From NCBI RefSeq assembly GCF_038637725.1, contig NZ_CP152052.1, forward strand, positions 124,001 to 188,000: a DNA stretch of 64,000 nucleotides, read 5' to 3'. The notes under the pieces were generated by a model. The model saw only the letters and a program-made list of their open reading frames with translations. It was not told where the DNA came from and ran no database searches. Origin of the DNA: Psychrobacillus sp. FSL H8-0483 (lineage in GTDB: Bacteria; Bacillota; Bacilli; Bacillales_A; Planococcaceae). A program made the position numbers and the translations under genes. The first letter of the stretch is position 1. Each line of letters begins with the position of its first letter. This document shows, piece by piece, positions 24,596 through 33,120 of this stretch.

Positions 24596-24960
24596 AATGA
24601 AGGGGCTGTCCAATAGGCCCATAAATTGAAGCAGGTGTAGAAAAACGAGTCTTTTTCTACACCTGTTTTTTGTTGGCAATTGATTGTAGTGGAAGACGGC
24701 GACCCCAGCGGGAATAGCAGATGTTTTCTACACCGAAAGCGAAGCGGCAGGTGCATGAGCTGAAGGCCCCCAAGAGCGAACAAAGGAACGAAGGCTAAGA
24801 ACGCCACCTCGTGTGGCAACGCCTTCGTGACCAACATCGTGTTGGCCTGAGGAGACTGAAGCCATGCCCGCGGAAATCGTCCGTCTGGAACGGAAATCAA
24901 TACATTGGAAAAGGGACCATTTCTCAGTTATTATATGATTTTAGGGACAGCCCCTTCATT
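24596..24960. mobile_element. Dispersed repeat family A, copy 2: MITE-like with terminal inverted repeats
   Basis: Perfect 16-bp terminal inverted repeats AATGAAGGGGCTGTCC (24596-24611) and GGACAGCCCCTTCATT (24945-24960) bound a 365-bp non-coding element. Inside are a terminator hairpin (24632-24671) and the family A core (GGCGACCCCAGCGGGAATAG to CCCGCGGAAATCGTCCGTC). No transposase is encoded. A related copy is at 61977-62268 with decayed ends. Confidence 0.8.
24632..24671 (+). terminator. Terminator carried by repeat copy A2
   Basis: Perfect 14-bp stem CAGGTGTAGAAAAA/TTTTTCTACACCTG and six T. The same hairpin is at 62007-62046. Confidence 0.9.
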
Positions 24961-25025
24961 ATAAAATGATTACATAGATATATAGCATCCAAAAACTCGC
25001 TTTCTCAGAAAAATGGGGTGATTTC

Positions 25026-25865
25026 TTGAAAGTTTATTATTTAACAGTAGGCGAAGTGGCAAAACTAAGTAATATATCGGTTCAAACTTTGCGGTATTAT
25101 GATCGAATCGATTTATTTAAACCAATCGAAATAGATCCAGTAAATCAATATAGATACTATCAAAATACACAGTTATATTATTTAGACATTATTAAATCAC
25201 TGAAATATCTTGGATTATCGTTAGAAGAGGTTAAATCGGTTCTAACATTGAAGTCTGAAGAGCTAGTAATTTATCTTGCGAATCAAGAGGATAGAATTGA
25301 GCAGCAATTTCAAAGACTGAAAAAAACAAAAGAGGTGTTACAGCGAAAAAAGGAACAAATCCAATCATTAGTCATTGAGTCTAATATGATGACTGTATGT
25401 GTGAAGAAAATGCCTTTACAAAAAATAGTAAAGATCAAAACCTCCAACATGAGCTTTAATGATATTCCGAACAAGGAATATGGACGTATTAGTCAGGTGC
25501 TTGAAGATGAGGGAAGCGTATTTGATACATTATATGGAGGCGCATTTTCTTTTCAAAAGTATGAGTCGTTAGATGACATCAATTACGATTATCTATTTAC
25601 ACATATTGTGACAGATAAGGAAATTGAAGTTAACTACGAAGATGTGGAAATTAGTTCGTTACCAGCCGGTGATTATCTCAGTATTACTTTTGTATTAGAG
25701 GATGATGAATACGAAGTATGTTATCGGAAATTAATGGACTATATAGAGCAAAATCATATAAAACTAGTACCAACCGTGTATGATATTTGGATGCCAATAA
25801 ATTTTACATCATCCAAAGAGGATGAATTTTTAGTGGAACTTAAAATACAGATTCAAGCTACTTGA
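25026..25865 (+). CDS. MerR family regulator (BmrR/BltR-like)
   Basis: A 279-residue activator. The MerR winged helix is at about 6-75 (YLTVGEVAKLSNISVQTLRY, YYDRIDLFKP), a dimerising coiled coil at about 80-118, and a C-terminal GyrI-like effector-binding domain. The start is TTG with GGGGTG upstream. It lies just before an MFS multidrug exporter, and a MerR-type promoter with a 19-bp spacer sits between them, matching the Bmr/Blt plan of B. subtilis, in which drug binding activates the pump gene. Confidence 0.9.
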   Translation: MKVYYLTVGEVAKLSNISVQTLRYYDRIDLFKPIEIDPVNQYRYYQNTQLYYLDIIKSLKYLGLSLEEVKSVLTLKSEELVIYLANQEDRIEQQFQRLKKTKEVLQRKKEQIQSLVIESNMMTVCVKKMPLQKIVKIKTSNMSFNDIPNKEYGRISQVLEDEGSVFDTLYGGAFSFQKYESLDDINYDYLFTHIVTDKEIEVNYEDVEISSLPAGDYLSITFVLEDDEYEVCYRKLMDYIEQNHIKLVPTVYDIWMPINFTSSKEDEFLVELKIQIQAT

Positions 25866-25892
25866 CCCTATAGTTACTATAGGGTTTATTTT
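25862..25892 (+). promoter_or_regulatory. MerR-type promoter of the efflux pump gene
   Basis: TTGACC (25862-25867), spacer of 19 bp, TATTTT (25887-25892). The spacer holds the dyad ACCCTATAG-TTA-CTATAGGGT centred at 25875. A long spacer with a central dyad is the classic MerR target. The dyad also resembles a terminator stem but overlaps the upstream stop region. Confidence 0.85.
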
Positions 25893-25932
25893 TATTATTG
25901 TAAGTTTAAGTTGAATAATAAGGAGTTTGGAT

Positions 25933-27111
25933 ATGGTTTTACAAAAAAGTGGTTTGGACAAGACAATATTTTTGGTATTAGTGAATTTATTTATTGTATT
26001 TTTAGGGATCGGATTAGTTATTCCTGTATTTCCCACATTAATGAGAGAAATGCATTTAGAAGGATCGACGATGGGATACTTAGTGGCAGCTTTCGCATTC
26101 ACTCAATTATTAGTATCTCCTATAGCGGGAAGATGGGTCGACACATTTGGTCGCAAAAAAATGATTGTTATTGGTATGCTTCTCTTTGCGTTGTCGGAAA
26201 TGCTCTTTGGTTTTGGACAAGATGTGAAGGTACTGTATATTTCTAGAATGCTAGGTGGTGTTAGTGCAGCATTCATGATGCCGGCAGTGACAGCTTTTGT
26301 TGCAGATATTACCTCTTTAAAGGAACGACCAAAAGCAATGGGTTATGTTGCCGCGGCTATAAGTACTGGCTTTATCATAGGTCCTGGGATTGGCGGGTTT
26401 TTGGCTGAACATGGAACCAGAATTCCTTTCTTTTTTGCAGCAGCAATAGGCTTTTTGGGGGCTATTTTTTCACTTGTAATATTGAAAGAGCCTAAAAGAC
26501 CAATAGAAGGAAAGAAAGAAAAAGATAAACCAAAAGCAAAATCAGGGTTCCGTAAAGTATTGGAACCGATGTATCTGATTCCTATGATCATCATTCTTGT
26601 ATCTAGTTTTGGATTGGCGGCTTTTGAAACAGTCTATTCTCTTTTCGTCGATCATAAATTTGCATTTACACCAAAAGATATTGCGTTAATCATTTCAGTT
26701 AGTGGGATTTTAGGTGTGATTGCCCAAGTGCTTTCCTTCGATCGTATTGTCGGGAAAATTGGGGAAATTAGATTGATTCAAATTTGTATGGGTGTATCAG
26801 CAGTATTTATATTTGCTATGATTAAAGTGTCAGCTTACTGGTCAATATTACTGGTGACTTTTGTGATTTTCTTAATGTTTGATTTAATACGTCCTGCTTT
26901 GACAACATATTTATCTAAAATAGCTGGCAATGAGCAAGGGTTTGTAGGTGGATTAAATTCCACTTTTACGAGTGTCGGTAATATTATAGGGCCTGGTATT
27001 GCGGGTGTTTTATTTGACGTGAATATCGATTACCCATATGTACTAGCGATGTTCGTACTTGCACTTAGCTTTGCGATTTCGTTAATTTGGAAAGAGCAAA
27101 AAAATTATTAA
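25933..27111 (+). CDS. MFS multidrug efflux transporter (Bmr/Blt/NorA type)
   Basis: About 392 residues with 12 transmembrane segments. It shows the A-loop GRWVDTFGRKKMI and motif C GFIIGPGIGGFLAEHG of drug/proton antiporters, and it begins IFLVLVNLFIVFLGIGLVIP like NorA/Bmr. Frame-longer TTG at 25927 is too close to AAGGAG; the ATG at 25933 is 8 nt from it. The MerR gene upstream and the 19-bp-spacer promoter imply induction by its toxic substrates. Confidence 0.9.
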   Translation: MVLQKSGLDKTIFLVLVNLFIVFLGIGLVIPVFPTLMREMHLEGSTMGYLVAAFAFTQLLVSPIAGRWVDTFGRKKMIVIGMLLFALSEMLFGFGQDVKVLYISRMLGGVSAAFMMPAVTAFVADITSLKERPKAMGYVAAAISTGFIIGPGIGGFLAEHGTRIPFFFAAAIGFLGAIFSLVILKEPKRPIEGKKEKDKPKAKSGFRKVLEPMYLIPMIIILVSSFGLAAFETVYSLFVDHKFAFTPKDIALIISVSGILGVIAQVLSFDRIVGKIGEIRLIQICMGVSAVFIFAMIKVSAYWSILLVTFVIFLMFDLIRPALTTYLSKIAGNEQGFVGGLNSTFTSVGNIIGPGIAGVLFDVNIDYPYVLAMFVLALSFAISLIWKEQKNY

Positions 27112-27126
27112 GGAAAAGGTGAGGAA

Positions 27127-27858
27127 ATGGATAATTATATCGTTACTGGAACGACAAGTGGAATAGGTTTAGAGCTTGTTAATCAATTATTAGAAGCTGG
27201 CCATACTGTTTATGGGATTGCGCGAAAAGAAAACGGTATTGACCATCATCGCTACCACCATGTTTTATTAGATCTAACAGAGACTTCTAAGCTTGCGGAC
27301 ATAATGCAGGAGATTATTAAAAAGCCTTCTTCAGAAGCAAGTTCTTTTGTGCTTATAAATAATGCGGGAACAGTTGAGCCGATAGGGATGGCAGGGGAGA
27401 TAGACGGTGATTTTATTGCGAAAAGTATTGCCGTTAATTTAACAGCTCCTATGTTATTAACGGGAGCATTTATTAGAGGACTGGCTGAAAAAGAAATTCC
27501 GAAAAAGGTTATTCAAATTTCATCTGGAGCAGGACGGAAAGCTTATGAAGGCTGGAGTAGCTATTGCGCTGGAAAAGCTGGACTGGACAGATTTACGGAG
27601 GCGGTTCAATTAGAGGAATCTAATAAGCCAAATGGTGTAAGGTTAGTTTCTATTGCACCGGGTATTATCGATACAAATATGCAAGGGAGGATACGTCAAT
27701 CGACAGAATCTGAGTTTCCGTTAGTCGATCGATTTAAGGAGTATAAAGTTACGGGACAACTTAGTAGTGCACAAGAAGTAGCCGAAAAGCTGATCCGATT
27801 TATTGAAAGTGATCAATTTTATCAAGTAGAAGTTCTAACTGACTTACGCAATCTGTAA
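27127..27858 (+). CDS. SDR oxidoreductase, benzil reductase (YueD)-like
   Basis: A 243-residue NADPH-dependent short-chain dehydrogenase. It shows the TGTTSGIG cofactor loop at 8-15, NNAG (about 78), Ser in QISSGAG and the YxxxK catalytic pair in SSYCAGKAGLDRF. The layout resembles sepiapterin reductase and the Bacillus benzil reductase YueD. AAAGGTGAGG lies before the ATG. It begins 15 nt after the pump gene, so it may be induced together with it. Confidence 0.85.
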   Translation: MDNYIVTGTTSGIGLELVNQLLEAGHTVYGIARKENGIDHHRYHHVLLDLTETSKLADIMQEIIKKPSSEASSFVLINNAGTVEPIGMAGEIDGDFIAKSIAVNLTAPMLLTGAFIRGLAEKEIPKKVIQISSGAGRKAYEGWSSYCAGKAGLDRFTEAVQLEESNKPNGVRLVSIAPGIIDTNMQGRIRQSTESEFPLVDRFKEYKVTGQLSSAQEVAEKLIRFIESDQFYQVEVLTDLRNL

Positions 27859-27935
27859 TGAAGCCATTTTGTCTTTTCGCGAAAATCCGATACAATAGTA
27901 GGTAGAGTATTTGATTGTGAAATGGAGGACTAGTT

Positions 27936-28757
27936 GTGCGTGAAGTAGCAGCTTTACATAAAGAAGCAATGGACATGTTAAAAAAGACAAGCAGAACATT
28001 TTATATCCCAATCACTTTTTTAGAACCGACACTGAAAAAGGCGGTTGCCTCTGCTTATTTGTGCATGCGTGCGATAGATGAAATAGAAGATCATGAAGCA
28101 TTAGGGGCGCAAGAAAAACAACAGTTATTGCTTGCAACGAGCGAGATGCTTCTAAAAGATTTTAATCAGAAAGAGTATGAACGGCTTGTAGCACCGTACC
28201 AAGACATTCTTCCTGAGGTCTCATTAAGACTTGGAGATTGGCTATCAATTTGTCCAACGGATTTAGTGGGAACAGTGAAAACCTATACGAGCGAGATGGC
28301 AGAAGGAATGGCTAAATGGGTAGGGAAGAACTGGCAAGTGAAAACAAAAGAAGATCTAGATGAGTATACATATTACGTTGCAGGTCTTGTTGGGGTTATG
28401 TTAACTGACTTATGGAAGTGGAATGCGGACATTGATACGGACCGTGAACTAGCGATTGCATACGGACGCGGACTTCAAGCAGTTAATATTTTACGAAATA
28501 AAGACGAAGATAACGAACGTGGAGTTCAGTTCTTCCCAGAAGGCTGGACACGAGCAGATATGTTCGTTTATGCAGAAGACAACTTAGCGTTGGCGGATGA
28601 ATACATCAAGAGTATCCATCGTCGTAGTATTGTTTTATTCTGTAAGTTACCGCTTGCGCTTGCACATAAAACATTAAAAGCACTTAAAAACGGTAAAGAA
28701 AAAATGACTCGAGCAGAAGTTGAAGCAACAGTAGAAGAAGTTCAAGCAGAGGTTTAA
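27936..28757 (+). CDS. Squalene/phytoene synthase family protein (YisP-like)
   Basis: A 273-residue all-helical isoprenoid enzyme of the squalene/phytoene synthase family. The first aspartate-rich motif is D48EIED52. The second, normally NxxRDxxED, reads N184-ILR-N188-KDE-D192, so the Asp expected at 188 is Asn. In B. subtilis the relative YisP works as a farnesyl diphosphate phosphatase making farnesol rather than a C-C bond, so a similar role is possible. The start is GTG with GGAGG upstream. No carotenoid genes are nearby. Confidence 0.8.
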   Translation: MREVAALHKEAMDMLKKTSRTFYIPITFLEPTLKKAVASAYLCMRAIDEIEDHEALGAQEKQQLLLATSEMLLKDFNQKEYERLVAPYQDILPEVSLRLGDWLSICPTDLVGTVKTYTSEMAEGMAKWVGKNWQVKTKEDLDEYTYYVAGLVGVMLTDLWKWNADIDTDRELAIAYGRGLQAVNILRNKDEDNERGVQFFPEGWTRADMFVYAEDNLALADEYIKSIHRRSIVLFCKLPLALAHKTLKALKNGKEKMTRAEVEATVEEVQAEV

Positions 28758-28803
28758 ATAGATATAAAGTTAAACAAACGATATGAGAGTCTATTCCTAT
28801 TAA

Positions 28804-28983
28804 AAAGGGATTGGCTCTTGTAAAGACATTGCAACCCAATTATCCAAGGATGAAGGAAATATGCGCCGTGTCATAGAAAGTTTATGTGATGTAGGATTAG
28901 CTGAATGCATTGGTTTAGAGCCTTATCCAACGCGGGGAAGATCGAGACGAATTTATAAACTGATTCCAAATAAAATTATGTAA
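28804..28983 (+). pseudogene. C-terminal fragment of a winged-helix protein
   Basis: An open frame of 59 codons with no start codon, directly after an in-frame TAA. It reads CKDIATQLSKDEGNMRRVIE then GLAECIGLEPYPTRGRSRRI, typical of the recognition helix and wing of a helix-turn-helix regulator. There is no ribosome binding site. A bidirectional terminator (28982-29014) overlaps its end. Confidence 0.6.
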
Positions 28984-29020
28984 GGCTGTCGGGAACAATC
29001 TCCCAGACAGCCTTTCTTTT
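28982..29020. terminator. Bidirectional terminator
   Basis: AAGGCTGTC pairs with GACAGCCTT, with an inner GGGA/TCCC stem, followed by TTCTTTT. It can also end the convergent permease transcript. Confidence 0.8.
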
Positions 29021-29030
29021 ATGCTCCAAT

Positions 29031-30386
29031 CTAAGCTACATTTTTATGGAAACGACCATTAAAAACATAAGTTATAGTAATAAAGATATAAATCACTAGT
29101 GTAATAGTTGTTACGATGATAGATGTTGTGAAAATAATTCCGATTAGGATTGCACATAATGCGATAATTGCAGCCCAAGTTGTATAAGGGAACCATTTAA
29201 CCGAATAGGAACTTGGTTGTTCAGGTTGATTTTTACGCGATTTTAGATGAGCAAACGCAATGATTAACCAGATGAACAACACGGTATAGCCTAGAGAGCC
29301 CATTAGAAACTCAAACGTTTTACTTCCAGCAAATAAAGAAATTAGTACACCAATATATAAAGCAGAAGTACACATTAATATTGCATAAGTTGGAACTTTC
29401 TTTTTCGATAGATGTGAAAATATTTTAGGGATACGACCGTCCACAGCTTGTGTATATAGAACTCGTGACGAGCCATATAATCCAGAATTCATCGACGAAA
29501 TAATTGCTAGTATTACAACAGCGTTCATTATATGGTCAGCACCTGGGATCCCAATCATTTTAAATACCATCACAAATGGACTTTCTGCTACCCCGTTTAC
29601 TTCATTCCAAGGAATTAAGCTAACGATAATAAAAAATGGAAGCAAGTAGAAAGAGATAATTCGGACTAACGTACTACGAACAGCTTTCGGAACTACTTTT
29701 TCAGGATTTTTCGTTTCAGCTAACGTGATTCCGATAATTTCAGTACCTCCGTAAGAATAGATAACAACAAGCATCGCGGCAATTAATCCTGTCGGTCCAT
29801 TCGGGAAGAACCCCCCGTGGTCAGTTAAGTTAGAAAAGCCAACTGCTGTATGATCGCCAAAATTTACGAGAAGTAACAACAATCCAGCAATGATAAACAC
29901 TACAATAACGGTAATTTTAATTAACGCTAGCCAGTACTCAGTTTCAGCAAAAGCTTTAACTGATAGTAAGTTAATAACTGTAACCAACACAGATACGGAT
30001 AAAGCCAGTATCCAAATTGGGTAATCTGGTAGCCAATATTGAATGAAAATGGCCGCAACCACCGATTCGGCTGCAATATTTAATACCCACATTTTCCAAT
30101 AGATCCAATCTAGAAAATACGCGGGGTAGCTTCCTAGTATTGATTGAACTAAGTCTCTAAATGTTCTTGCACCACTATTGCGGACGGCCATTTCGGCTAG
30201 ACCCTGCATGACGAATAAAAGAATAATACCACCGATTAAATATGCAATAAGAACCGAGGGACCAGCCATATCAATGGCTGAACTACTTCCTTTAAATAAC
30301 CCAGCACCAATGGCTCCGCCTAAAGCCATCATTGTAATATGACGTGAAGTCATTGTTCTCTGTAATTTCTGTCTGTCTTTCTCCAT
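29031..30386 (-). CDS. Amino acid permease, APC superfamily
   Basis: About 451 residues with 12 transmembrane helices. The unwound-helix motif reads LGGAIGAGLFKGSSSAI, characteristic of the AAT branch (AapA/YtnA/GabP-like) of proton-coupled amino acid importers. A frame-longer TTG lies in the leader terminator; the ATG at 30386, 7 nt after GGGAGG, is the true start. It is preceded by a full T-box leader, so its expression responds to an uncharged tRNA; the specifier read suggests leucine. Confidence 0.92.
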   Translation of the reverse strand: MEKDRQKLQRTMTSRHITMMALGGAIGAGLFKGSSSAIDMAGPSVLIAYLIGGIILLFVMQGLAEMAVRNSGARTFRDLVQSILGSYPAYFLDWIYWKMWVLNIAAESVVAAIFIQYWLPDYPIWILALSVSVLVTVINLLSVKAFAETEYWLALIKITVIVVFIIAGLLLLLVNFGDHTAVGFSNLTDHGGFFPNGPTGLIAAMLVVIYSYGGTEIIGITLAETKNPEKVVPKAVRSTLVRIISFYLLPFFIIVSLIPWNEVNGVAESPFVMVFKMIGIPGADHIMNAVVILAIISSMNSGLYGSSRVLYTQAVDGRIPKIFSHLSKKKVPTYAILMCTSALYIGVLISLFAGSKTFEFLMGSLGYTVLFIWLIIAFAHLKSRKNQPEQPSSYSVKWFPYTTWAAIIALCAILIGIIFTTSIIVTTITLVIYIFITITYVFNGRFHKNVA

Positions 30387-30404
30387 GTCATTGCCTCCCT
30401 TAAT

Positions 30405-30704
30405 CAAAAAAGCATATCGTCTCTTCCTTCATAATCAAATGAAAGAAGAGACGATATGCCTTAAGCAAACCGCGGTACCACTCTTATTGGTTCTTATAGA
30501 ACCCTACTATAAAACCTGGTAACGAAGGTTAATCGTTAAAATAAAAAGAATAAGTTATTTAATCTTTTCATCCTACCACTCCTAGGCAAGTTCAAAGTAT
30601 TATTGGACTGCGTTGCACCAACCCGCAGCTCTCTTTACCAAATAATGAGCTTTTACTACTCCTAATCATTGCGTTTACAAAAGTGAATCTGAATTTCTAT
30701 AATA
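30405..30704 (-). promoter_or_regulatory. T-box riboswitch leader
   Basis: On the minus strand: an AGTA motif, AAGAGAGC, the GGGTTGGTGCAACGC apical region, GAAC followed by CTTGCC in the specifier region, the T-box core AAGAGTGGTACCGCGG (30467-30486 region), then a 15-bp terminator stem GCATATCGTCTCTTC/GAAGAGACGATATGC (30412-30459) with six T. If the codon follows GAA it is CTT, and if it follows GAAC it is TTG, both leucine. GCC (Ala) cannot be excluded. Confidence 0.93.
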
Positions 30705-30710
30705 TCGAAC

Positions 30711-30739
30711 ACTATACGGACTTGTTTGGATTTTGTCAA
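30711..30739 (-). promoter_or_regulatory. Promoter of the T-box controlled permease
   Basis: TTGACA (30734-30739 on the minus strand), 17-bp spacer, TATAGT (30711-30716): a near-consensus sigma-A promoter. Confidence 0.85.
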
Positions 30740-30814
30740 TATTTCATTTTAGAATAATGACAATAATATGTGAAATCCGCATTTTATGGATTGCGGTATA
30801 TTATTACGGGTTTA

Positions 30815-31185
30815 TAGACGCACACTTGTTGATTGGAGCGGAGGCGGCGACTTCTGCGGGAATAGCAGATGTTTTTTGCACCAAAAGCGAAGCGGCAGGT
30901 GCATGAGCTGAAGGCCCCGCAGGAACGAACAAAGGAATAAAGGCTAAGAACGCTACCTCCAATGGAAGGCAATCTAAGTTCGCCGCGTCCTGCTCCTGCG
31001 CAAAGCTCGTCGCAAAAGTTCTGTGCTCCTGCGCAAAGCTCGTCGCAAAAGAACTTTTTGCGGCAACGATTGCATAACCCACATCCTGTGGGCCCCAACG
31101 CCTTTGTGACCAATATCGTGTTGGCCTGAGGAGACTGAAGCCATGCCTGCGAAAAGCGTCCGCCGTAGCGGAAATCAACGAATTT
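30815..31185. repeat. Dispersed repeat family A, copy 3
   Basis: Runs from TTGATTGGAGCGGAGGCGGC to GAAAAGCGTCCGCCGTAGCG and GAAATCAACG. It shares the GCATGAGCTGAAGGCCCC and GGAGACTGAAGCCATGCC blocks with copies 2 and 5. It contains an internal direct duplication of CTCCTGCGCAAAGCTCGTCG. No flanking terminal repeat is seen. Confidence 0.8.
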
Positions 31186-31229
31186 TTCGGATAAATCCAT
31201 CTCGAAAGAAAAAAGAATGCTCATGCGAT

Positions 31230-31325
31230 TACTCGTAGCAAAAAAGACTGTAAACAAACTCAAGTTTATGGGCTTGTCTACAGTCTGAGACTGACACAAA
31301 TACATATGCACCAGTCTTTTTTGTA
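31230..31325 (-). terminator. Hairpins between the repeat and the methyltransferase gene
   Basis: GACTGTA at about 31248 pairs with TACAGTC at about 31279, followed by a second pair GACTG/CCAGTC with six T at about 31314-31321. These can terminate in one or both directions; the methyltransferase transcript arrives from the right. Confidence 0.5.
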
Positions 31326-31332
31326 TATTTTA

Positions 31333-32523
31333 TTATTTCGCTCTCACAAACAACACCTTCAAATAATTTCCTTCTTTAAAAAGTGGAGATGTCTTAAAAT
31401 CACTTGGAAGTGAAAACTCTTCTTCAATCGTATATTTTCGATTGGTTTCTTTAAAAGCTTTTTCTACGAAGCTTTGGAATTTTTTCATTCCAAATGTTGC
31501 ATTATTAGTAGAAGCTACAATAACGCCATTCTTTTCGGTAATAGCGATTGCATCTTTTAATAAGTTCGTGTAATCCTTTGCAGAGCTAAATGTATATTTC
31601 TTTGAACGAGCAAAGCTAGGTGGATCTAGAATAACGACATCGAAAGATAATTCTTTACGTTTGGCGTACTTGAAGTAATCGAAGACATCCATTACGATGA
31701 TGTCTTGCTTTTCTACATCAATTCCGTTCACTTCAAACTGTTCAGTTGTTTTACTTAAGCTTCGTTTTGCAAGATCGACACTTGTCGTTTTCTTCGATCC
31801 ACCTGCAGCAGCGAAGACAGAAAAAGCACCTGTATAGGAGAATGTATTAAGGACAGTTTTTCCAGCCGAATATGTGTCGCGAATTTTTTTCCGAACATCT
31901 CTTTGGTCTAAAAATACTCCAACCATAGCTCCATCATTTAGGTAAATGGCAAAGTTTTGACCATTTTCTTTTACGATCAGCGGGAACTCACCGCGCTCAC
32001 CTTTTACAAAATCATCGTCTTCTACATACTGGCCTTTGGTATCAAAACGTTTCTTTTCATAAATTCCTTTATAGGAAACAGACTCCTCAAGTGCCTCTAA
32101 AATCATTTCTTTAAAGGAGTAAATGCCCTCACTATACCAACTTAATAAATAGAACCCATCGAAATAATCAATGGTTAATCCTCCGATTCCATCACCTTCT
32201 CCATTAAATACACGGAAGGCAGTTGTGTCGGCGTCATGAAAATAGTCTTCACGATGTTTAATTGCAGTTGCTATTTTCTTTTGGAAAAAGGAAGTATCGA
32301 TTGTTTCATTTTCATTTTTCGTAAGGATCCAACCTACGCCTTTATTTTGCTTTCCTACATAGCCTTTTCCAATAAATTTTCCGGAGGGATTTCGCAATTT
32401 AAGAATAGAACCTTCTTCAAAAGAATTCATCTCGTTAAATCCATCTTTCAACAAAATAGGAACGCCTTTTTGTATATCCTGAGCAAGTGTATCTTTTACT
32501 TTAATGTCTAATTCATTTCGCAT
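31333..32523 (-). CDS. Class I rRNA cytosine methyltransferase, RlmI-like
   Basis: A 396-residue SAM-dependent RNA methyltransferase, like B. subtilis YwbD and E. coli RlmI (23S rRNA m5C). It has an N-terminal PUA-like domain (about 1-75), a central region and a Rossmann domain with NTFSYTGAFSVFAAAGG (SAM loop), VDLAKRS, and DPPSFARSKK (catalytic motif IV). RlmI-type proteins differ from other m5C enzymes in using a single cysteine region that I did not try to place. It is monocistronic. Confidence 0.88.
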   Translation of the reverse strand: MRNELDIKVKDTLAQDIQKGVPILLKDGFNEMNSFEEGSILKLRNPSGKFIGKGYVGKQNKGVGWILTKNENETIDTSFFQKKIATAIKHREDYFHDADTTAFRVFNGEGDGIGGLTIDYFDGFYLLSWYSEGIYSFKEMILEALEESVSYKGIYEKKRFDTKGQYVEDDDFVKGERGEFPLIVKENGQNFAIYLNDGAMVGVFLDQRDVRKKIRDTYSAGKTVLNTFSYTGAFSVFAAAGGSKKTTSVDLAKRSLSKTTEQFEVNGIDVEKQDIIVMDVFDYFKYAKRKELSFDVVILDPPSFARSKKYTFSSAKDYTNLLKDAIAITEKNGVIVASTNNATFGMKKFQSFVEKAFKETNRKYTIEEEFSLPSDFKTSPLFKEGNYLKVLFVRAK

Positions 32524-32659
32524 CTATGTCATCCTTACATGTCATTTTTGTTTATTATCTCATACAAAGAGAACGTCGTTTACAAAATACCTTTGATTCT
32601 TTCTCTATGTCTTCTTATGGTACAATATACTATACATATGTAGAGGAAGGAAGTTCGCT

Positions 32660-32896
32660 TTGAAGAAATCAAAAGTTGTCGTGCCGATTATGGTTGTAGT
32701 AGCTGTACTAGCAACAATCATTCTAAATCAAGAAGATTATAATGAAGTAACCATTATAAATAAAATTCTCATCATTGTAGGGGCAGCTATTGTTTCGTCT
32801 GTTATAGGATATCTCCTACTAGGCTCAGACGTGGACAAAGTAGATCCAAAACCAACAAATAACACGATTAACAATAAGAAGGGAAACAGGAAATAA
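32660..32896 (+). CDS. Small two-helix membrane protein, unknown
   Basis: A 78-residue protein with hydrophobic helices at about 6-23 and 34-53 and a charged, Asn-rich tail (PTNNTINNKKGNRK). The start is TTG with AGGAAGG upstream. I do not recognise a family. A weak hairpin follows, then repeat copy B5. Confidence 0.6.
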   Translation: MKKSKVVVPIMVVVAVLATIILNQEDYNEVTIINKILIIVGAAIVSSVIGYLLLGSDVDKVDPKPTNNTINNKKGNRK

Positions 32897-32917
32897 TCTG
32901 TTTGCCCTTTTTTCTTA

Positions 32918-33095
32918 AGGCACTGTTATCTTTTACTGTTGTTTTTTAGCATATAATTTGCGGTAGAATCCGCGCAGACTCCTGCAGGAAAGCGAGACAT
33001 AGGTGACCCCTTAGGTGCAGCCGAGGAGGTTCGTCGAATTGCCCGAGGAAAGCAAGCGGATTCTACCAAAAACAACCATGTACATTAACAGCGCC
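32918..33095. repeat. Dispersed repeat family B, copy 5
   Basis: Begins GGCACTGTTATC, contains CTGTTGTTTTTTAGCATATA, GAATCCGCGCAGACTCCTGC, and GAGGAAAGCAAGCGGATTC, and ends ACATTAACAGCGCC. It lies between the small membrane protein gene and recQ. Confidence 0.7.
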
Positions 33096-33120
33096 TTTCT
33101 TAATGATAGGAGTGACTCAT

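Noticed and set aside
24574-24900. 108-codon minus-strand frame
   Set aside because: It lies within the MITE-like element A2; a similar frame in copy A5 has a different sequence and length.
25865-25885. Terminator after the MerR gene
   Set aside because: The stem is the dyad in the 19-bp spacer of a TTGACC/TATTTT promoter, which explains it better.
30784-31311. Two minus-strand frames of 175 and 124 codons with Cys/Arg/Ala-rich sequence
   Set aside because: They are produced by the GC-rich repeat A3 and its internal duplication; composition is unlike the neighbouring genes.
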